Source: CAZCDS01 sp964497585 (GTDB lineage Bacteria; Desulfobacterota; Desulfomonilia; Desulfomonilales; Desulfomonilaceae). From it: DNA of 64,000 bases. Positions 1-8,864 of this stretch are shown piece after piece. The position numbers were made by a program, and so were the translations under genes. A model generated the notes under the pieces. The model was not told where the DNA came from. It saw nothing but the letters and a program-made list of their open reading frames with translations, and did no database searches. Each line of letters starts with the position of its first letter. Within the stretch, counting starts at the first letter, position 1. The DNA lies in NCBI GenBank assembly GCA_964497585.1, contig CAZCDS010000026.1, forward strand, positions 1 through 64,000, read 5' to 3'.

Positions 1-111
1 GACGAGTTCTTCAATGGTGAGCAATATTCAGTACCTATCTGATCGCAACTTGGTACAAGCCCTTCTTCATGAAGCGCTGAAAAAATTCGAGTCCGGGCAG
101 CTACCGACCAC

Positions 112-163
112 TCATATAAAACAGAAACCTCCCGGCTTCGTCGGGCGTTTCTGTTTTATATGA
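112..163. terminator. Bidirectional rho-independent terminator hairpin
   Basis: Two perfectly complementary 17-nt arms (112-128 and 147-163) enclose a smaller CCCG/CGGG hairpin with a TTCG-type loop. The arms are A-rich on one side and T-rich on the other (AAAACAGAAAC / GTTTCTGTTTT), which is the layout of a terminator working in both directions. It would close a gene entering from the left edge and could also stop minus-strand transcription from the porin gene, although that gene ends about 460 bp away. Confidence 0.8.
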
Positions 164-620
164 GGCCGATGCGGCAAGCACAGGCCGATACCACTGCCAG
201 GTACCCCACACAGCATATTCGTACTTTCCCGTCGGCGCCTTTCACGCAACCTCCTCACGAAGAACAGAACTCCATCCTTGCCCCTCCGATGGCCGCCAGG
301 GGATTCCCAGGTAAAGAACCCACCCCGAACTGCCAGACGGCCTCAGAGACTCGAAGGGAGGAAGATGACGATGCTGACGACCGTGATCAGTGCCCGTCCC
401 CGAGTGCGCCCCGGGGAAGAGATCGCAGATGGCTTGCACCATCCCGAATAGACGAGACGACGCGCAAGCAAAACCCGTGATCCGGCGGCCACCTCCCGAA
501 CCCGCGAATGCAACTTGACCCAGGCTCATATCGCACTGCCGGAGGCACCGTCACACCCTCCGCTTGAGGCACACGGATCGATCCGGCTGCCTCTTGTATC
601 CCCCCCCAATAATGCCTGCC
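164..620. other. Intergenic, nothing recognised
   Basis: Short overlapping reading frames exist on both strands, but none has a convincing ribosome binding site or a recognisable protein. No RNA gene or repeat was seen. Confidence 0.5.
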
Positions 621-2315
621 TCAGAATTCTCCTTTCAGCACGAAGTTGAAACCGCAGACCGGGTCAATCCCGCGGTCAGGGTTAATACCCCAGAGGTTGC
701 CCGGACCCGGCGCGGTCCAGCCGGGATTGGCCGTGTCGACACAGGCAAACTTGAACCAGTCTCCTGGCTGCCAGTACGCGATGATAACGGCTATACGGTA
801 GTTCTCCAGGAGCTGCCAGTCTACGCCTATGTCCGCTTCCCAGCCCAGGTAATCATCAGGTATTGCCGGTGCTAGCCGCGCCGCCGCCGCGCCAGCGGCG
901 CCCCCAAGCCGGTATCTTATTGTGCCTGCGGTGGCCACGCCCGCCGGCGCCGGAGTCGGGCTCAGGAAGCCCCAGCCGTACCCCTTTTCCGGCCTGATCG
1001 CGTAGAAGAAGCTTCCGTAAACGTTCAGGTTACAGGCCACCGCGTAGTCAAGTCTTGCTCCCCAGACCGACGCGCTCATAACCTGTCCGTTTCTGGTGCG
1101 TGCGTTGAAGTTCGTAGGATCGCCCGGAATTCCTCGCCCGGCGTTGGCTCCGGGGCCGAGTCCCAGGCCGTAACTGTAAACCATCAGATAGCTGTAGGGC
1201 TGGAACATCAGACTATTGCCGAGGTTCCCGCTGGGGAGGATGTTGTTCTTGAATATTCCCGCGGTGCCCCCGCGGCCGTATCCCGGGCGCCTGTCTATGC
1301 CCGTCACCCTGGCCCAGAGCAGGCTCAACTTGGCAGGACCGAAAACAAGTCCCGATTCCACCACAAAAGATTCGAATTCGTTATCGAAATAGGCCCTCGT
1401 CCCAGGCCCTACGCCCAGGAACAGATCTCTCCGATTGAACTGATCGTATTCCGTATTGAAAAAGAAGCGACCGGTGAAGTACTTGGCATAGACCCCCCAG
1501 TACCAATCTTCTCTGTCACGCGTGGTGCCGCGGGCGCCTATCGTACCTTCCGCGCCCCGGTGGCGTTTCACCCAGGTATGCTGGGTGCCCATCATGAAGC
1601 TGCCGGAAATGTAATGCACTGCAGCGGCGATCTGGGGTCCCCGGATGGCGGAGTTGTCGAAGAAGTTGTAATACTCGTTGTCGCTCCTTGACGGGTAGAA
1701 CGAGAGACCGAATCTCATGGGCCCATAATTAACGCCCAGGACCACTGACTCGGAAGACGCCAGCTCGTCACCGTTCCACAGCATGCCCAGGCCGAAACGG
1801 GAGGGCCTCTTGCCCACGGTCAGCGTACCCCAGGGGAGCTTGGCTCGCAACCGGAACCAGTACCAATAACCTGGTGAGAACGACTGCTGCACACCACCGA
1901 GCCTATAGTTGTAGTATTCCGATTGCATCAGAAAGGGCAACGGACGACCGGGATCACCGACAGCGTCCCCATCCATGCCCCACGCGCCGATGTGGTAGCA
2001 ACCCGACATGGTTACGGCCTTGTTCAGTCGTACCGTAGGGTACAGGTCCGCGTACTGGCTGTTGTACGAGGCGTCATGACCCGAGACGGTCCTGTTGCCG
2101 AACTGAAAGCCGGGCCAGAAGTTGAGCCGCTGGGACGTCCCGCCGGGGCTCCCGTCAAAATCATGGGGCCCAAAGAAGCCCGCGGATGAGTACTGGGACG
2201 CGTAGTCGTATTCCCAGGTGAACGCGCCCCTCATCTTGAATTCCCATGCAGAGGCCGCCCCTGCCACGGAAACCAGAAAGAGGCAGAGTAACGACAACCC
2301 TACCAACCTTTTCAT
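621..2315 (-). CDS. Outer-membrane beta-barrel porin-like protein
   Basis: The 564-residue product starts with a clear signal peptide (MKRLVGLSLLCLFLVSVAGAA, then SAW). The mature part alternates aromatic and polar residues (many Y/W/F, few cysteines) and ends in phenylalanine (VLKGEF), as outer-membrane barrels inserted by the BAM complex do. Segments such as FRLRAKLPWGTLTVGKRPSR and repeated short YxW/FxW strands suggest a large barrel of the alginate-export or deltaproteobacterial porin type. The start is fixed by AAGGAGGAATC just before ATG. It is transcribed alone, downstream of the tup genes with a 340-bp gap. Substrate unknown; the barrel assignment is safer than any finer family name. 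Confidence 0.7.
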   Translation of the reverse strand: MKRLVGLSLLCLFLVSVAGAASAWEFKMRGAFTWEYDYASQYSSAGFFGPHDFDGSPGGTSQRLNFWPGFQFGNRTVSGHDASYNSQYADLYPTVRLNKAVTMSGCYHIGAWGMDGDAVGDPGRPLPFLMQSEYYNYRLGGVQQSFSPGYWYWFRLRAKLPWGTLTVGKRPSRFGLGMLWNGDELASSESVVLGVNYGPMRFGLSFYPSRSDNEYYNFFDNSAIRGPQIAAAVHYISGSFMMGTQHTWVKRHRGAEGTIGARGTTRDREDWYWGVYAKYFTGRFFFNTEYDQFNRRDLFLGVGPGTRAYFDNEFESFVVESGLVFGPAKLSLLWARVTGIDRRPGYGRGGTAGIFKNNILPSGNLGNSLMFQPYSYLMVYSYGLGLGPGANAGRGIPGDPTNFNARTRNGQVMSASVWGARLDYAVACNLNVYGSFFYAIRPEKGYGWGFLSPTPAPAGVATAGTIRYRLGGAAGAAAARLAPAIPDDYLGWEADIGVDWQLLENYRIAVIIAYWQPGDWFKFACVDTANPGWTAPGPGNLWGINPDRGIDPVCGFNFVLKGEF

Positions 2316-2654
2316 GATTCCTCCTTATCGAACATGCACTTGGCAAGAAATGCAGTGACTCTCCGGCCCGTCGCGCTCCCCTCACCCTGAGGCTCGCTTC
2401 CGTACCGGGCCACCTTCCCCTCCGCAACAATACGGTGGCCACAGAGGAGCCGGTTCTTGTGTTCAGTCAGACCGAATGATGTCCTGATCGGATTTCGACC
2501 ACGGCTTTCTTGCATGCCACGGTCAAACTCGCTGGCAGAAAAGCCCTGTCTTGTCTTCCAACCCCCTTGTCATCATGGTAATTCGGCCCCCACCCATCAA
2601 GGACACAACGCCTTCGGCGTTCCTACCTGACATCGTTGGGGAAACAGATGCCCG
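2316..2654. other. Intergenic region with small hairpin
   Basis: It lies between the tupB stop and the porin start on the same strand. A 6-bp hairpin AACGCC-TTC-GGCGTT sits at 2607-2621, 34 bp past tupB, but lacks a T-run in the minus direction, so it is at best a weak terminator. No gene was seen. Confidence 0.4.
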
Positions 2655-3347
2655 TCACGCGTCCCTCCTCTGCAGCAAGGTGAGTGCCATGTTCACGCCG
2701 AAAGCCACAGCGAGCAGGATCATTCCGAGCGCCAGCCCCAGGGCGAATTCTCCTTTGCTCGTCTCCAGGGCGATGGCCGTAGTCATGGTCCTGGTGAAGC
2801 CTCTGATGTTTCCCCCGAGCATCATGGCAATCCCGACTTCCGCAATCACCCTTCCGAATGCGACGACAACCGCCGCAATCACGCCGAATCGTGCCTCCTT
2901 GACGATCGTCCATGCCTGCTGACTCCACGTAGCTCCGAGAGCTTTGCAGGTAAGAAAGAGCCGGGGATCAAGCCCCTGGATCGCAGAAATCATCAGGGTG
3001 ACCACAATGGGAGTCGCCAGTGCAGCCAACCCTAACGAAATCCCTGTCGGCGTGTAGAGCAGCCCCAGGTCGCCTAAAGGGCCCTGACGGCTGAGAAGGC
3101 CGTAGAATATGAGCCCGACCACCACCGTGGGAAGCGCCATCAGGGTGTTGAAGATCACCAGCACCCCGGCTTTTCCCCGGAAGTTTTTCAGAGCTATCAG
3201 GAGCCCGATCGGCATTCCCGCAAGCGCTGCCAAACAGGTGGCAACGAGAGACACGCGCAGGGAGGTCCACACGATGAAGTATGTTTCCGGATCGAGCGCC
3301 ACGATCAAACCGAGCGCGGCTCGAAACGAATCCGCAAAGAAACCCAT
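2655..3347 (-). CDS. tupB: Tungstate-type ABC transporter permease
   Basis: The 230-residue integral membrane protein has about five hydrophobic segments and the binding-protein-dependent permease signature in its second half (EAxxGxxxAxxxxFGRxxxEVG; here KEARFGVIAAVVVAFGRVIAEVG spans roughly residues 150-172). This signature with the LPTVVVG segment is characteristic of TupB/WtpB-like oxyanion permeases. It follows a TupA-type binding protein by 88 bp with a good GGGAGGATCACAG ribosome site, so the two probably form one operon. The expected third component, the ATPase TupC, is not encoded next to it or anywhere in this window, so it must be borrowed or lie elsewhere. Tungstate rather than molybdate is inferred from the partner. 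Confidence 0.85.
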   Translation of the reverse strand: MGFFADSFRAALGLIVALDPETYFIVWTSLRVSLVATCLAALAGMPIGLLIALKNFRGKAGVLVIFNTLMALPTVVVGLIFYGLLSRQGPLGDLGLLYTPTGISLGLAALATPIVVTLMISAIQGLDPRLFLTCKALGATWSQQAWTIVKEARFGVIAAVVVAFGRVIAEVGIAMMLGGNIRGFTRTMTTAIALETSKGEFALGLALGMILLAVAFGVNMALTLLQRRDA

Positions 3348-3435
3348 CTGTGATCCTCCCTCAAAGACGACGGCGCGTCACTCCCATTTCCAGGGCTTCC
3401 TTGGCTTCAGCAGGCCAAGGAACGATCCCAGAGCC

Positions 3436-4245
3436 CTATTTGATCGCATCCGGGAAGAACAATTGTTTCCCCTTCTTCTTGTAGTTGCCGATGATCTTTT
3501 GACCTTCCGGTCCTGTCACGTAGTCGATGAACTTCTTTGCAAGCTTGAAGTTGACCTTCGGGAATTTCTTCGGGTTCACCGCGATGATCCCGTAGGGGTT
3601 GTACAAAGCCTTGTCTCCCTCAAAGAGGATGACGAGATCAATCTTGTCCTCATACGCTATGTACGTCCCTCGGTCGGCAAGTGTGTAAGCCTTCTTGTTG
3701 AAGGCCATCATGAGCACCGCGCCCATGCCCTGTCCTGCCTCGATGTACCATTTTCCCTTGGGCGTTATGCCTGCGGCCTTCCACAACTGCTTTTCCTTCT
3801 TGTTGGTGCCTGAATCATCTCCCCGGGAAATGAAGTCCGCCTTTCCCTGTGCCAACAGTTTGAAGGCTTCAACGGCGGTCTTGGCCTTCTTCAGCCCATC
3901 AGGGTCGGACTTAGGACCGAGGATCACGAAATCGTTGTGCATCACGTCCTTGCGATCGACGCCGAAACCATCGGCAACGAACTTGTCCTCGGCCTTGCGC
4001 GCGTGCACGAAGACGACGTCCACGTCACCCCTTGACCCCAGTTTGAGGGCCTTTCCCGTCCCTACGGCGATGACATCCACCTTGCAGTTGTTCTCCTTTT
4101 CAAAGGGCGGCAGCAACACGTCGAGGAGACCCGAGTTCTGGGTGCTCGTGGTCGTGCTCATACGTAACCGTGTCTCCGCGTGAACGCCGACTGCGAAAGC
4201 CAGCAGCAAGGCGACTCCAACAAGAATAAGAATGGACTTCTTCAT
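3436..4245 (-). CDS. tupA: Tungstate-binding periplasmic protein
   Basis: The 269-residue protein has a signal peptide (MKKSILILVGVALLLAFAVG, cleavage after VHA). The mature N-terminus carries the TupA hallmark STTTSTQNSGLLDVLLPPFE, whose TTTS segment contributes to oxyanion coordination, followed by the GTGKALKLG and RGDDSGT motifs of the family. Length is normal. It captures tungstate (possibly molybdate) in the periplasm and delivers it to the TupB permease encoded just downstream. Tungsten or molybdenum uptake fits an anaerobe using pterin-dependent formate dehydrogenases or aldehyde oxidoreductases. The start follows GGAAGAAAAGGCTC. Confidence 0.88.
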   Translation of the reverse strand: MKKSILILVGVALLLAFAVGVHAETRLRMSTTTSTQNSGLLDVLLPPFEKENNCKVDVIAVGTGKALKLGSRGDVDVVFVHARKAEDKFVADGFGVDRKDVMHNDFVILGPKSDPDGLKKAKTAVEAFKLLAQGKADFISRGDDSGTNKKEKQLWKAAGITPKGKWYIEAGQGMGAVLMMAFNKKAYTLADRGTYIAYEDKIDLVILFEGDKALYNPYGIIAVNPKKFPKVNFKLAKKFIDYVTGPEGQKIIGNYKKKGKQLFFPDAIK

Positions 4246-4275
4246 GAGCCTTTTCTTCCTCCCTCCCGCGTTTTC

Positions 4276-5133
4276 TCAGTGCTCGTACTTCTTCGCATAG
4301 GCCGCGTCGTTATAGAGGCTTTCCGCGAATTGGCTCTTTCCGTATCCGGCCACGATACGCTGCCCCACTTTTGAGCCAAGGAAATCCACGAACTGAGCCG
4401 CCCGTTTTGCGCCTGGAGTCGCTCCTTTGGGTTGACAGAGAGCGTGGTACACGTTGATAAGAATCGGATCTCCCTTGAACAGGACCTTCAGATTGGGAAG
4501 ATTCTTCTTTTCTGCAACCCACGTGCTGCTATCTGTCATAAAATAGCCCTTCTCCGCGTTGGCCCGTCGCAGGGTCGCCCTCATGAAATCGTGCGTAACC
4601 ACGTACCATGAACCCTTGGGTTTGATCCCGGCCTTGCTCCAGATGAACATCTCTTTCTTGTGCGTACCGGAGTTGTCGCCCCGGGAGAAGAACAGGGCTT
4701 TGGCACGAGCTATTCTGGTGTACGCTTCACTGACGGTCTTCGCCTTGGCTATGCCCGCTGGGTCATTCTTTGGACCCACGACATAGAACTCGTTTGATCC
4801 GATCAGTGTTCGCTTCACCGCCCACCCCTCTTTCACGGCTTTCTTCTCCGCAGCCGGTGCGTGAACCATGATCACGTCCGCCTTCTTAGCTTTGAGGAGC
4901 TTCAATGACTTACCCGAACCCGCCTTGCGCCAGCAAATGCTCGTCCCCGATTTCCGGTTGAAGTGGTCCGCCAGGACTTTGACCAATCCCAACTCCCCTG
5001 GACTCCCCGTCGCAAGCGTGAGCTTCTCCGGTCCGCTTCCATACACGGCCTTGCACTGGTCCGCCGCGCAGCAGGTGCTTATGAGTCCCACGACCAGCAA
5101 TATCAGGAGCATACCATTGATGATTCGCCTCAT
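4276..5133 (-). CDS. Second, diverged TupA-like binding protein
   Basis: This 285-residue paralogue of the neighbouring tupA has a signal peptide (cysteines near its end, STCCAADQC) and the same framework: LATGSPGELGLVKVLADHF, GSGKSLKLLKAKKADV, FFSRGDNSGTHKKE. The canonical TTTS oxyanion-binding segment is replaced by LATGSPGE, so the ligand or affinity probably differs. It lies 31 bp upstream of tupA and 20 bp downstream of the HTH regulator in one tight operon. Possible roles are an alternative oxyanion receptor (molybdate, tungstate, vanadate) feeding the same permease, or a sensor protein. Orthology to tupA itself is not claimed. Confidence 0.72.
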   Translation of the reverse strand: MRRIINGMLLILLVVGLISTCCAADQCKAVYGSGPEKLTLATGSPGELGLVKVLADHFNRKSGTSICWRKAGSGKSLKLLKAKKADVIMVHAPAAEKKAVKEGWAVKRTLIGSNEFYVVGPKNDPAGIAKAKTVSEAYTRIARAKALFFSRGDNSGTHKKEMFIWSKAGIKPKGSWYVVTHDFMRATLRRANAEKGYFMTDSSTWVAEKKNLPNLKVLFKGDPILINVYHALCQPKGATPGAKRAAQFVDFLGSKVGQRIVAGYGKSQFAESLYNDAAYAKKYEH

Positions 5134-5152
5134 GACTTTTCCACGCCTCCCT

Positions 5153-6073
5153 TCATGTCCTCTGAGCTTCTCGGGGATAGATCATCTTCCCACTCAGGCT
5201 CAAATCGTAGCCTTCTCCTTCTCTGGCCAGGTCGCTGAATGATTTCTCGTGCAAGAGCCCCAGAAAGCGTTGAACAACCTGCTCGAAGAACCGATTCTTC
5301 GAAATCAGGAGATCGAACCGCTCCCACCGCAACGGGATGAAGTCCAGGTCCAGCAGGCTCGCAACCGTCGCGATTCCGGGAGCCGCGTCCGCGCGCCCGG
5401 CAAGGATTTCCAGTCCCACGTCGAGATGTCGGTCGAACTCGTTGTGATATCCTTCGATTCGGTCACCTTCAATGCCTGCGCGTTTGAGCTCACGGTCCAG
5501 TAGCAATCTGGTTCCCGTTCCGAGCGCCCGGTTGGCCAGCCTCAGTCCTTTCCGGCCCAAGTCTTCAACACTCCGAATCTTTTTGGGATTGCCCTTGGCA
5601 AGAAGCAGCCCTTGGCGGCGTCGAGAAAGGTTGACCACTGCAGGCAAAGCGCCCAGTTCCTCCTCTGCGAATCCGAAGTTATACTCCTCATCGTCCTCCT
5701 GAAGCAGATGGCTCGAGGCTATGTGACACTGGCCCCGCCGCAACGCTCTGAGCCCACCGAGACTCCCAAGATTCCCGAAAACCGCGAGGTGGTCCGGGTA
5801 GCGTCTGTTGAAGAGGGAGATCGTTCTGTCAAGGAGGATATCGTTGCTCCCGGTTATTATCAGTAATCCATGGTTATTCTGGGGCACCGCCTGATGCTCG
5901 GGATAGTTAAGCGTTTGGCTTTCCACCCATTGTTCCACGAGGTGACTCGGAAAGCGCCACTTCCCGGTAACTTTGGTCGCAGGGAGGCCCTTCTCGGAGA
6001 TGAGCGTATACACCATCTTCTCGTTGACCCCGAGGAATTGTGCCACCTGCTTGGTCGACAAGAGAGTCTTCAT
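5153..6073 (-). CDS. One-component regulator: excisionase-type HTH plus periplasmic-binding-like domain
   Basis: The 306-residue protein has an N-terminal excisionase/MerR-like helix-turn-helix (about residues 1-55, LLSTKQVAQFLGVNEKMVYT...GKWRFP), followed by a PBP-like ligand domain (about 70-290) with no signal peptide, so it is cytoplasmic. This architecture (HTH_17 plus PBP-like) is typical of molybdate/tungstate-responsive regulators. The ligand domain has its own SRRRQGLLLAKGNP and GTGTRLLLDREL motifs. It is first in the operon with the two binding proteins and the permease, so it probably controls their expression from intracellular oxyanion. A sigma-70-like promoter precedes it. Confidence 0.8.
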   Translation of the reverse strand: MKTLLSTKQVAQFLGVNEKMVYTLISEKGLPATKVTGKWRFPSHLVEQWVESQTLNYPEHQAVPQNNHGLLIITGSNDILLDRTISLFNRRYPDHLAVFGNLGSLGGLRALRRGQCHIASSHLLQEDDEEYNFGFAEEELGALPAVVNLSRRRQGLLLAKGNPKKIRSVEDLGRKGLRLANRALGTGTRLLLDRELKRAGIEGDRIEGYHNEFDRHLDVGLEILAGRADAAPGIATVASLLDLDFIPLRWERFDLLISKNRFFEQVVQRFLGLLHEKSFSDLAREGEGYDLSLSGKMIYPREAQRT

Positions 6074-6178
6074 GGCAACCGAACCCCCTCTCCCCCGCGT
6101 GAACTGAGGCCGAACCCTTGGAGTCCCAGACCGTCTCCAAGGACGATCTCGTGTTGTCCGGTAGTCTGGAGATGTTTT

Positions 6179-6236
6179 TTTATATCAGTCCTGGTCAATA
6201 TCGGTCAAGTAATTTGACTAGATTCTCTCAAGAGAA
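6179..6236 (-). promoter_or_regulatory. Sigma-70-type promoter and inverted repeat upstream of the tup operon
   Basis: On the minus strand TTGACC (6208-6203) is followed after 18 nt by TATAAA (6184-6179), placing a start near 6172 and a leader of about 100 nt before the regulator gene. The motif TATTGACC partly repeats within the spacer. Just upstream of the -35 box lies an inverted repeat TTCTCT-CA-AGAGAA (6223-6236), a candidate operator. The elements are seen; their function is inferred. Confidence 0.5.
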
Positions 6237-6669
6237 CTCTTGGTAACCTCCACGAACATACGCGGCAGTGGGACGGAAGTCAGCATGAAGAATTGCCGCG
6301 GTTTCTCAGGAGCAGCCGGATGACCGTGGTCCGGCGAGGCCATGACATGAGAGCGCTTAACCCGTGGTCGAACGCTCTCCGTCGCCAGCCTGGAATAGAG
6401 GCATTCCGGTATTTTCCCGTGATCCATGCCCAACTTCTTGTCCACATTGACCAGGACAATCCCTCGACCGGCGCGCCCCATGATGATTGCTTCGTTCTTG
6501 CATCGAGCACGCCCGGTCGGCTGGTTCATGGCACAGCGGTCTCTGTGGAAGCCGGCAATTCACCGCAAAAGTTGTCAGGTAATAAAGATGAGTATGATGT
6601 CTCGCAAGCCCTGGGACGCGGCAGGCAAGCATCCTTGAGGAGTTGACCACACCTGCCCTTTTCGACCCT
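6237..6669. other. Intergenic, nothing firmly recognised
   Basis: The minus strand carries an open frame of about 100 codons (6218-6529), but it overlaps the promoter region, lacks a clear ribosome site and resembles no family I know. It is left unannotated. Confidence 0.4.
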
Positions 6670-8253
6670 TCATTTGGCCGCGTACCGTTTCAAGAGTTCC
6701 ACGATCCTCTTGTGTCCGTTGTCTGAAGCAACCTGCAATGCGGTCCCATGCAAACCCCATGCATTCACATCAGCGCCACCTTCCAGGAGTACCTGGACAA
6801 CATCAATGTGCCCCTTCTCGCAGGCTAGAATCAACGCGGTACCGTCCTCCCCCTCGGCGTTGACCTGAGCGCCCTTGGCGAGCAACAGTCGCGCGGCCTC
6901 TACCTGACCCTCATCGGCTGCAATCATCAACGGGGTCATCGGACCAATGGCTGCTGCATTCGCGTCAGCCCCTCTTTCCAAAAGCAGGCTCGCGATGTCA
7001 TGATTCTTCCCTGCCGCGAAGAACAAGGCCGTGGCGCCGGACCAATTCCGAGCGTTGACCTCGGCCCCGTGTTCCAGCAGCAGTCGTGCCGCATTGATGA
7101 GTCCCTCAATCGAAGCCGACATTAATGGCGTCAGGTCCCCGAAATCTCCTTGTGCATTAACGTCAGCTCCCCGCTTCAGAAGCAGTTTCATCACCTCGAG
7201 ATGCCCTTTCGATGAAGCCGCGATCAATGGCGTACGGCTACAGGTACCCCACGCATTGACGTCAACCCCTTGTTCCAAAAGCCCTCTGACTCGGCTTAGG
7301 TCATTGTTTTCAGCAGCTGCGACCAATGCCTTGTTTTGCTCCTCAGTCCCCAAGTCCGCTGCGCCGGCCCTTTTCAGCAGCTCGGCGACCGAGCCGGCGC
7401 GCTTGCGCAAAGAGATTCCCAACGCAGTGAGTCCACTCCTGTTCTTCACGTGAATGTTGGCGCCCGTTTTCAAAAGAAGCCTCACAACCTTCAGATGCCG
7501 TCCGGAACAAGCTTTCATCAGTGGCGTGTCGCCGGTCCGGCGGCTCTGCAGATTGACGTCTGCGCCCGCGTTCAGAAGCAGCCTTACAAGCTCAACTCTG
7601 CCATTCTTGACGGCCTGCACCAGAGGTGGTAGGCCTGACGAACCGCGTCCGTTGACATTGGCTCCCATCTTCAAGAGAAGCTTCGCAAGCTCCAGGTGAC
7701 CTTCTGAAGAAGCCAAAGCCAAGGGTGTAGTCCCCTCTGCTCCGCTTGCATTCACATCAGCGCCTTTTTGCAGAAGCAGCCTGGCAACGTTCAGCCGACC
7801 GTAGAACAGTGCCAACGTCAATGGTGTGAAGCCGAGGTCGTTCCTTGCATTCACGTCAGCGCCTTTCTGAAGAAGGAACCGCGCAATGTCAGAGCGGCCA
7901 GCAGAAATGGCCAAATACAGAGGCGTGAGTCCTGGCCCAATCCTCACATTAACGTCAGTCCCTTTTTCCAGAGCTGCTCTTATAGCCTCGACGGCGCCAT
8001 CCGCTGGGATACGACGGGGGCCGGGCGTCCTCCGGGGCCTCTTTTCCGCATCATTCCTGCTGTTTACAGCAAGATCTTTTGGCGAAGGGCGTCGGATCCG
8101 GTCCAACAGTGCTCGGTCGGCGGCTTGCTCGATAGCTTGATATATGGGGATGTCTCCGGACTCGGCAGTGCCCGCCCAGACGGCGAAAGCCAGGACGAGC
8201 AGACTAGCCAGAAGAGTTCCGAAGACCTGTCTTCCCTTGAACTCGTGTCTCAT
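6670..8253 (-). CDS. Secreted or membrane-anchored ankyrin-repeat protein
   Basis: The 527-residue product begins with a signal peptide or anchor (QVFGTLLASLLVLAFAVWAG). From about residue 100 on it consists almost entirely of 33-residue ankyrin repeats (consensus G-TPL--A---G----A--LL--GADVNA), roughly thirteen in two blocks separated by a linker (GAADLGTEEQNKALVAAAEN). Ankyrin stacks bind proteins; the partner is unknown. Start ATG 8253 is chosen over upstream codons because of GAGGTGGTGAA immediately before it. The upstream membrane-protein gene stops one base before this ATG, so the two are translationally coupled. Confidence 0.8.
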   Translation of the reverse strand: MRHEFKGRQVFGTLLASLLVLAFAVWAGTAESGDIPIYQAIEQAADRALLDRIRRPSPKDLAVNSRNDAEKRPRRTPGPRRIPADGAVEAIRAALEKGTDVNVRIGPGLTPLYLAISAGRSDIARFLLQKGADVNARNDLGFTPLTLALFYGRLNVARLLLQKGADVNASGAEGTTPLALASSEGHLELAKLLLKMGANVNGRGSSGLPPLVQAVKNGRVELVRLLLNAGADVNLQSRRTGDTPLMKACSGRHLKVVRLLLKTGANIHVKNRSGLTALGISLRKRAGSVAELLKRAGAADLGTEEQNKALVAAAENNDLSRVRGLLEQGVDVNAWGTCSRTPLIAASSKGHLEVMKLLLKRGADVNAQGDFGDLTPLMSASIEGLINAARLLLEHGAEVNARNWSGATALFFAAGKNHDIASLLLERGADANAAAIGPMTPLMIAADEGQVEAARLLLAKGAQVNAEGEDGTALILACEKGHIDVVQVLLEGGADVNAWGLHGTALQVASDNGHKRIVELLKRYAAK

Positions 8254-8254
8254 T

Positions 8255-8821
8255 TCACCACCTCGCTTTGTTCGCCAACCGTTCTTCCGGAAATTGATGC
8301 TCGTTTTCGACATTCTTCGAATCCCGGGAGTTGGTCATCCAGTACACGGCCGCTATGATCAGAGCGATCTCAAAGAGAAAGGTCCAATGGAATATGAAAT
8401 TCCATACCCACCAGTGGTACACGAAAGGGACATCGAAGAGCGCCACCGCGCGGGTTGAGAACGGATAAAACCAGCAGATCTTCCCCACGATCGTATCGAG
8501 CAACAGGTGCACGAATACGTTGACTGCAACCACAGCGGAATAGACCGTCATGCGAACGCTCCGCAATGACAACGACAACGCGGCACCCAAGAGGAATATG
8601 CAGACCCAGAAGAGGGGAATATGCGTCCAGTAGCTGTGATGGACATGCTGCCGGCCATCAAGGAGGTAGAAATAGAACAGATCGAGGTCGGGCAATTCGC
8701 TGCCAACTATGCCCACGAGAAGCAGTCTTTTCTCTCCGATTCCCGCAACCAACCGTGACGGAACGAGCGAGAACAAGAACTTTGTGCAGAGATAACCGGC
8801 CGGTACATGACCGAGAAACAA
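8255..8821 (-). CDS. YdjM-like (DUF457) membrane protein, copy 2
   Basis: The 188-residue integral membrane protein begins MFLGHVPAGYL. It has the DUF457/YdjM signature: an N-terminal GH-PAGYL segment, GSELPDLDLFYFY after the first helix, then histidine clusters (HHSYWTH) and HLLLDTIVGK before further helices. These acidic and histidine residues are why the family is often called a membrane-bound metal-dependent hydrolase; no activity is established. The start is a TTG at 8821 with GGAGGT six bases upstream; a longer frame exists but lacks a ribosome site. It follows a related copy by 43 bp and is coupled to the ankyrin-repeat gene. Confidence 0.72.
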   Translation of the reverse strand: MFLGHVPAGYLCTKFLFSLVPSRLVAGIGEKRLLLVGIVGSELPDLDLFYFYLLDGRQHVHHSYWTHIPLFWVCIFLLGAALSLSLRSVRMTVYSAVVAVNVFVHLLLDTIVGKICWFYPFSTRAVALFDVPFVYHWWVWNFIFHWTFLFEIALIIAAVYWMTNSRDSKNVENEHQFPEERLANKARW

Positions 8822-8864
8822 GCGAGTACCTCCGGGAAGGACGTCGGCTCGTCGCGGCAAGCAG

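Noticed and set aside
1..163. 3' end of a gene entering from the left
   Set aside because: Two plus frames are open from the edge (stopping at 42 and 163), but the longer one runs through the terminator hairpin and neither piece is recognisable.
6218..6529. 103-codon minus-strand frame before the tup operon
   Set aside because: It overlaps the promoter area, lacks a clear ribosome site and shows no recognisable motif.
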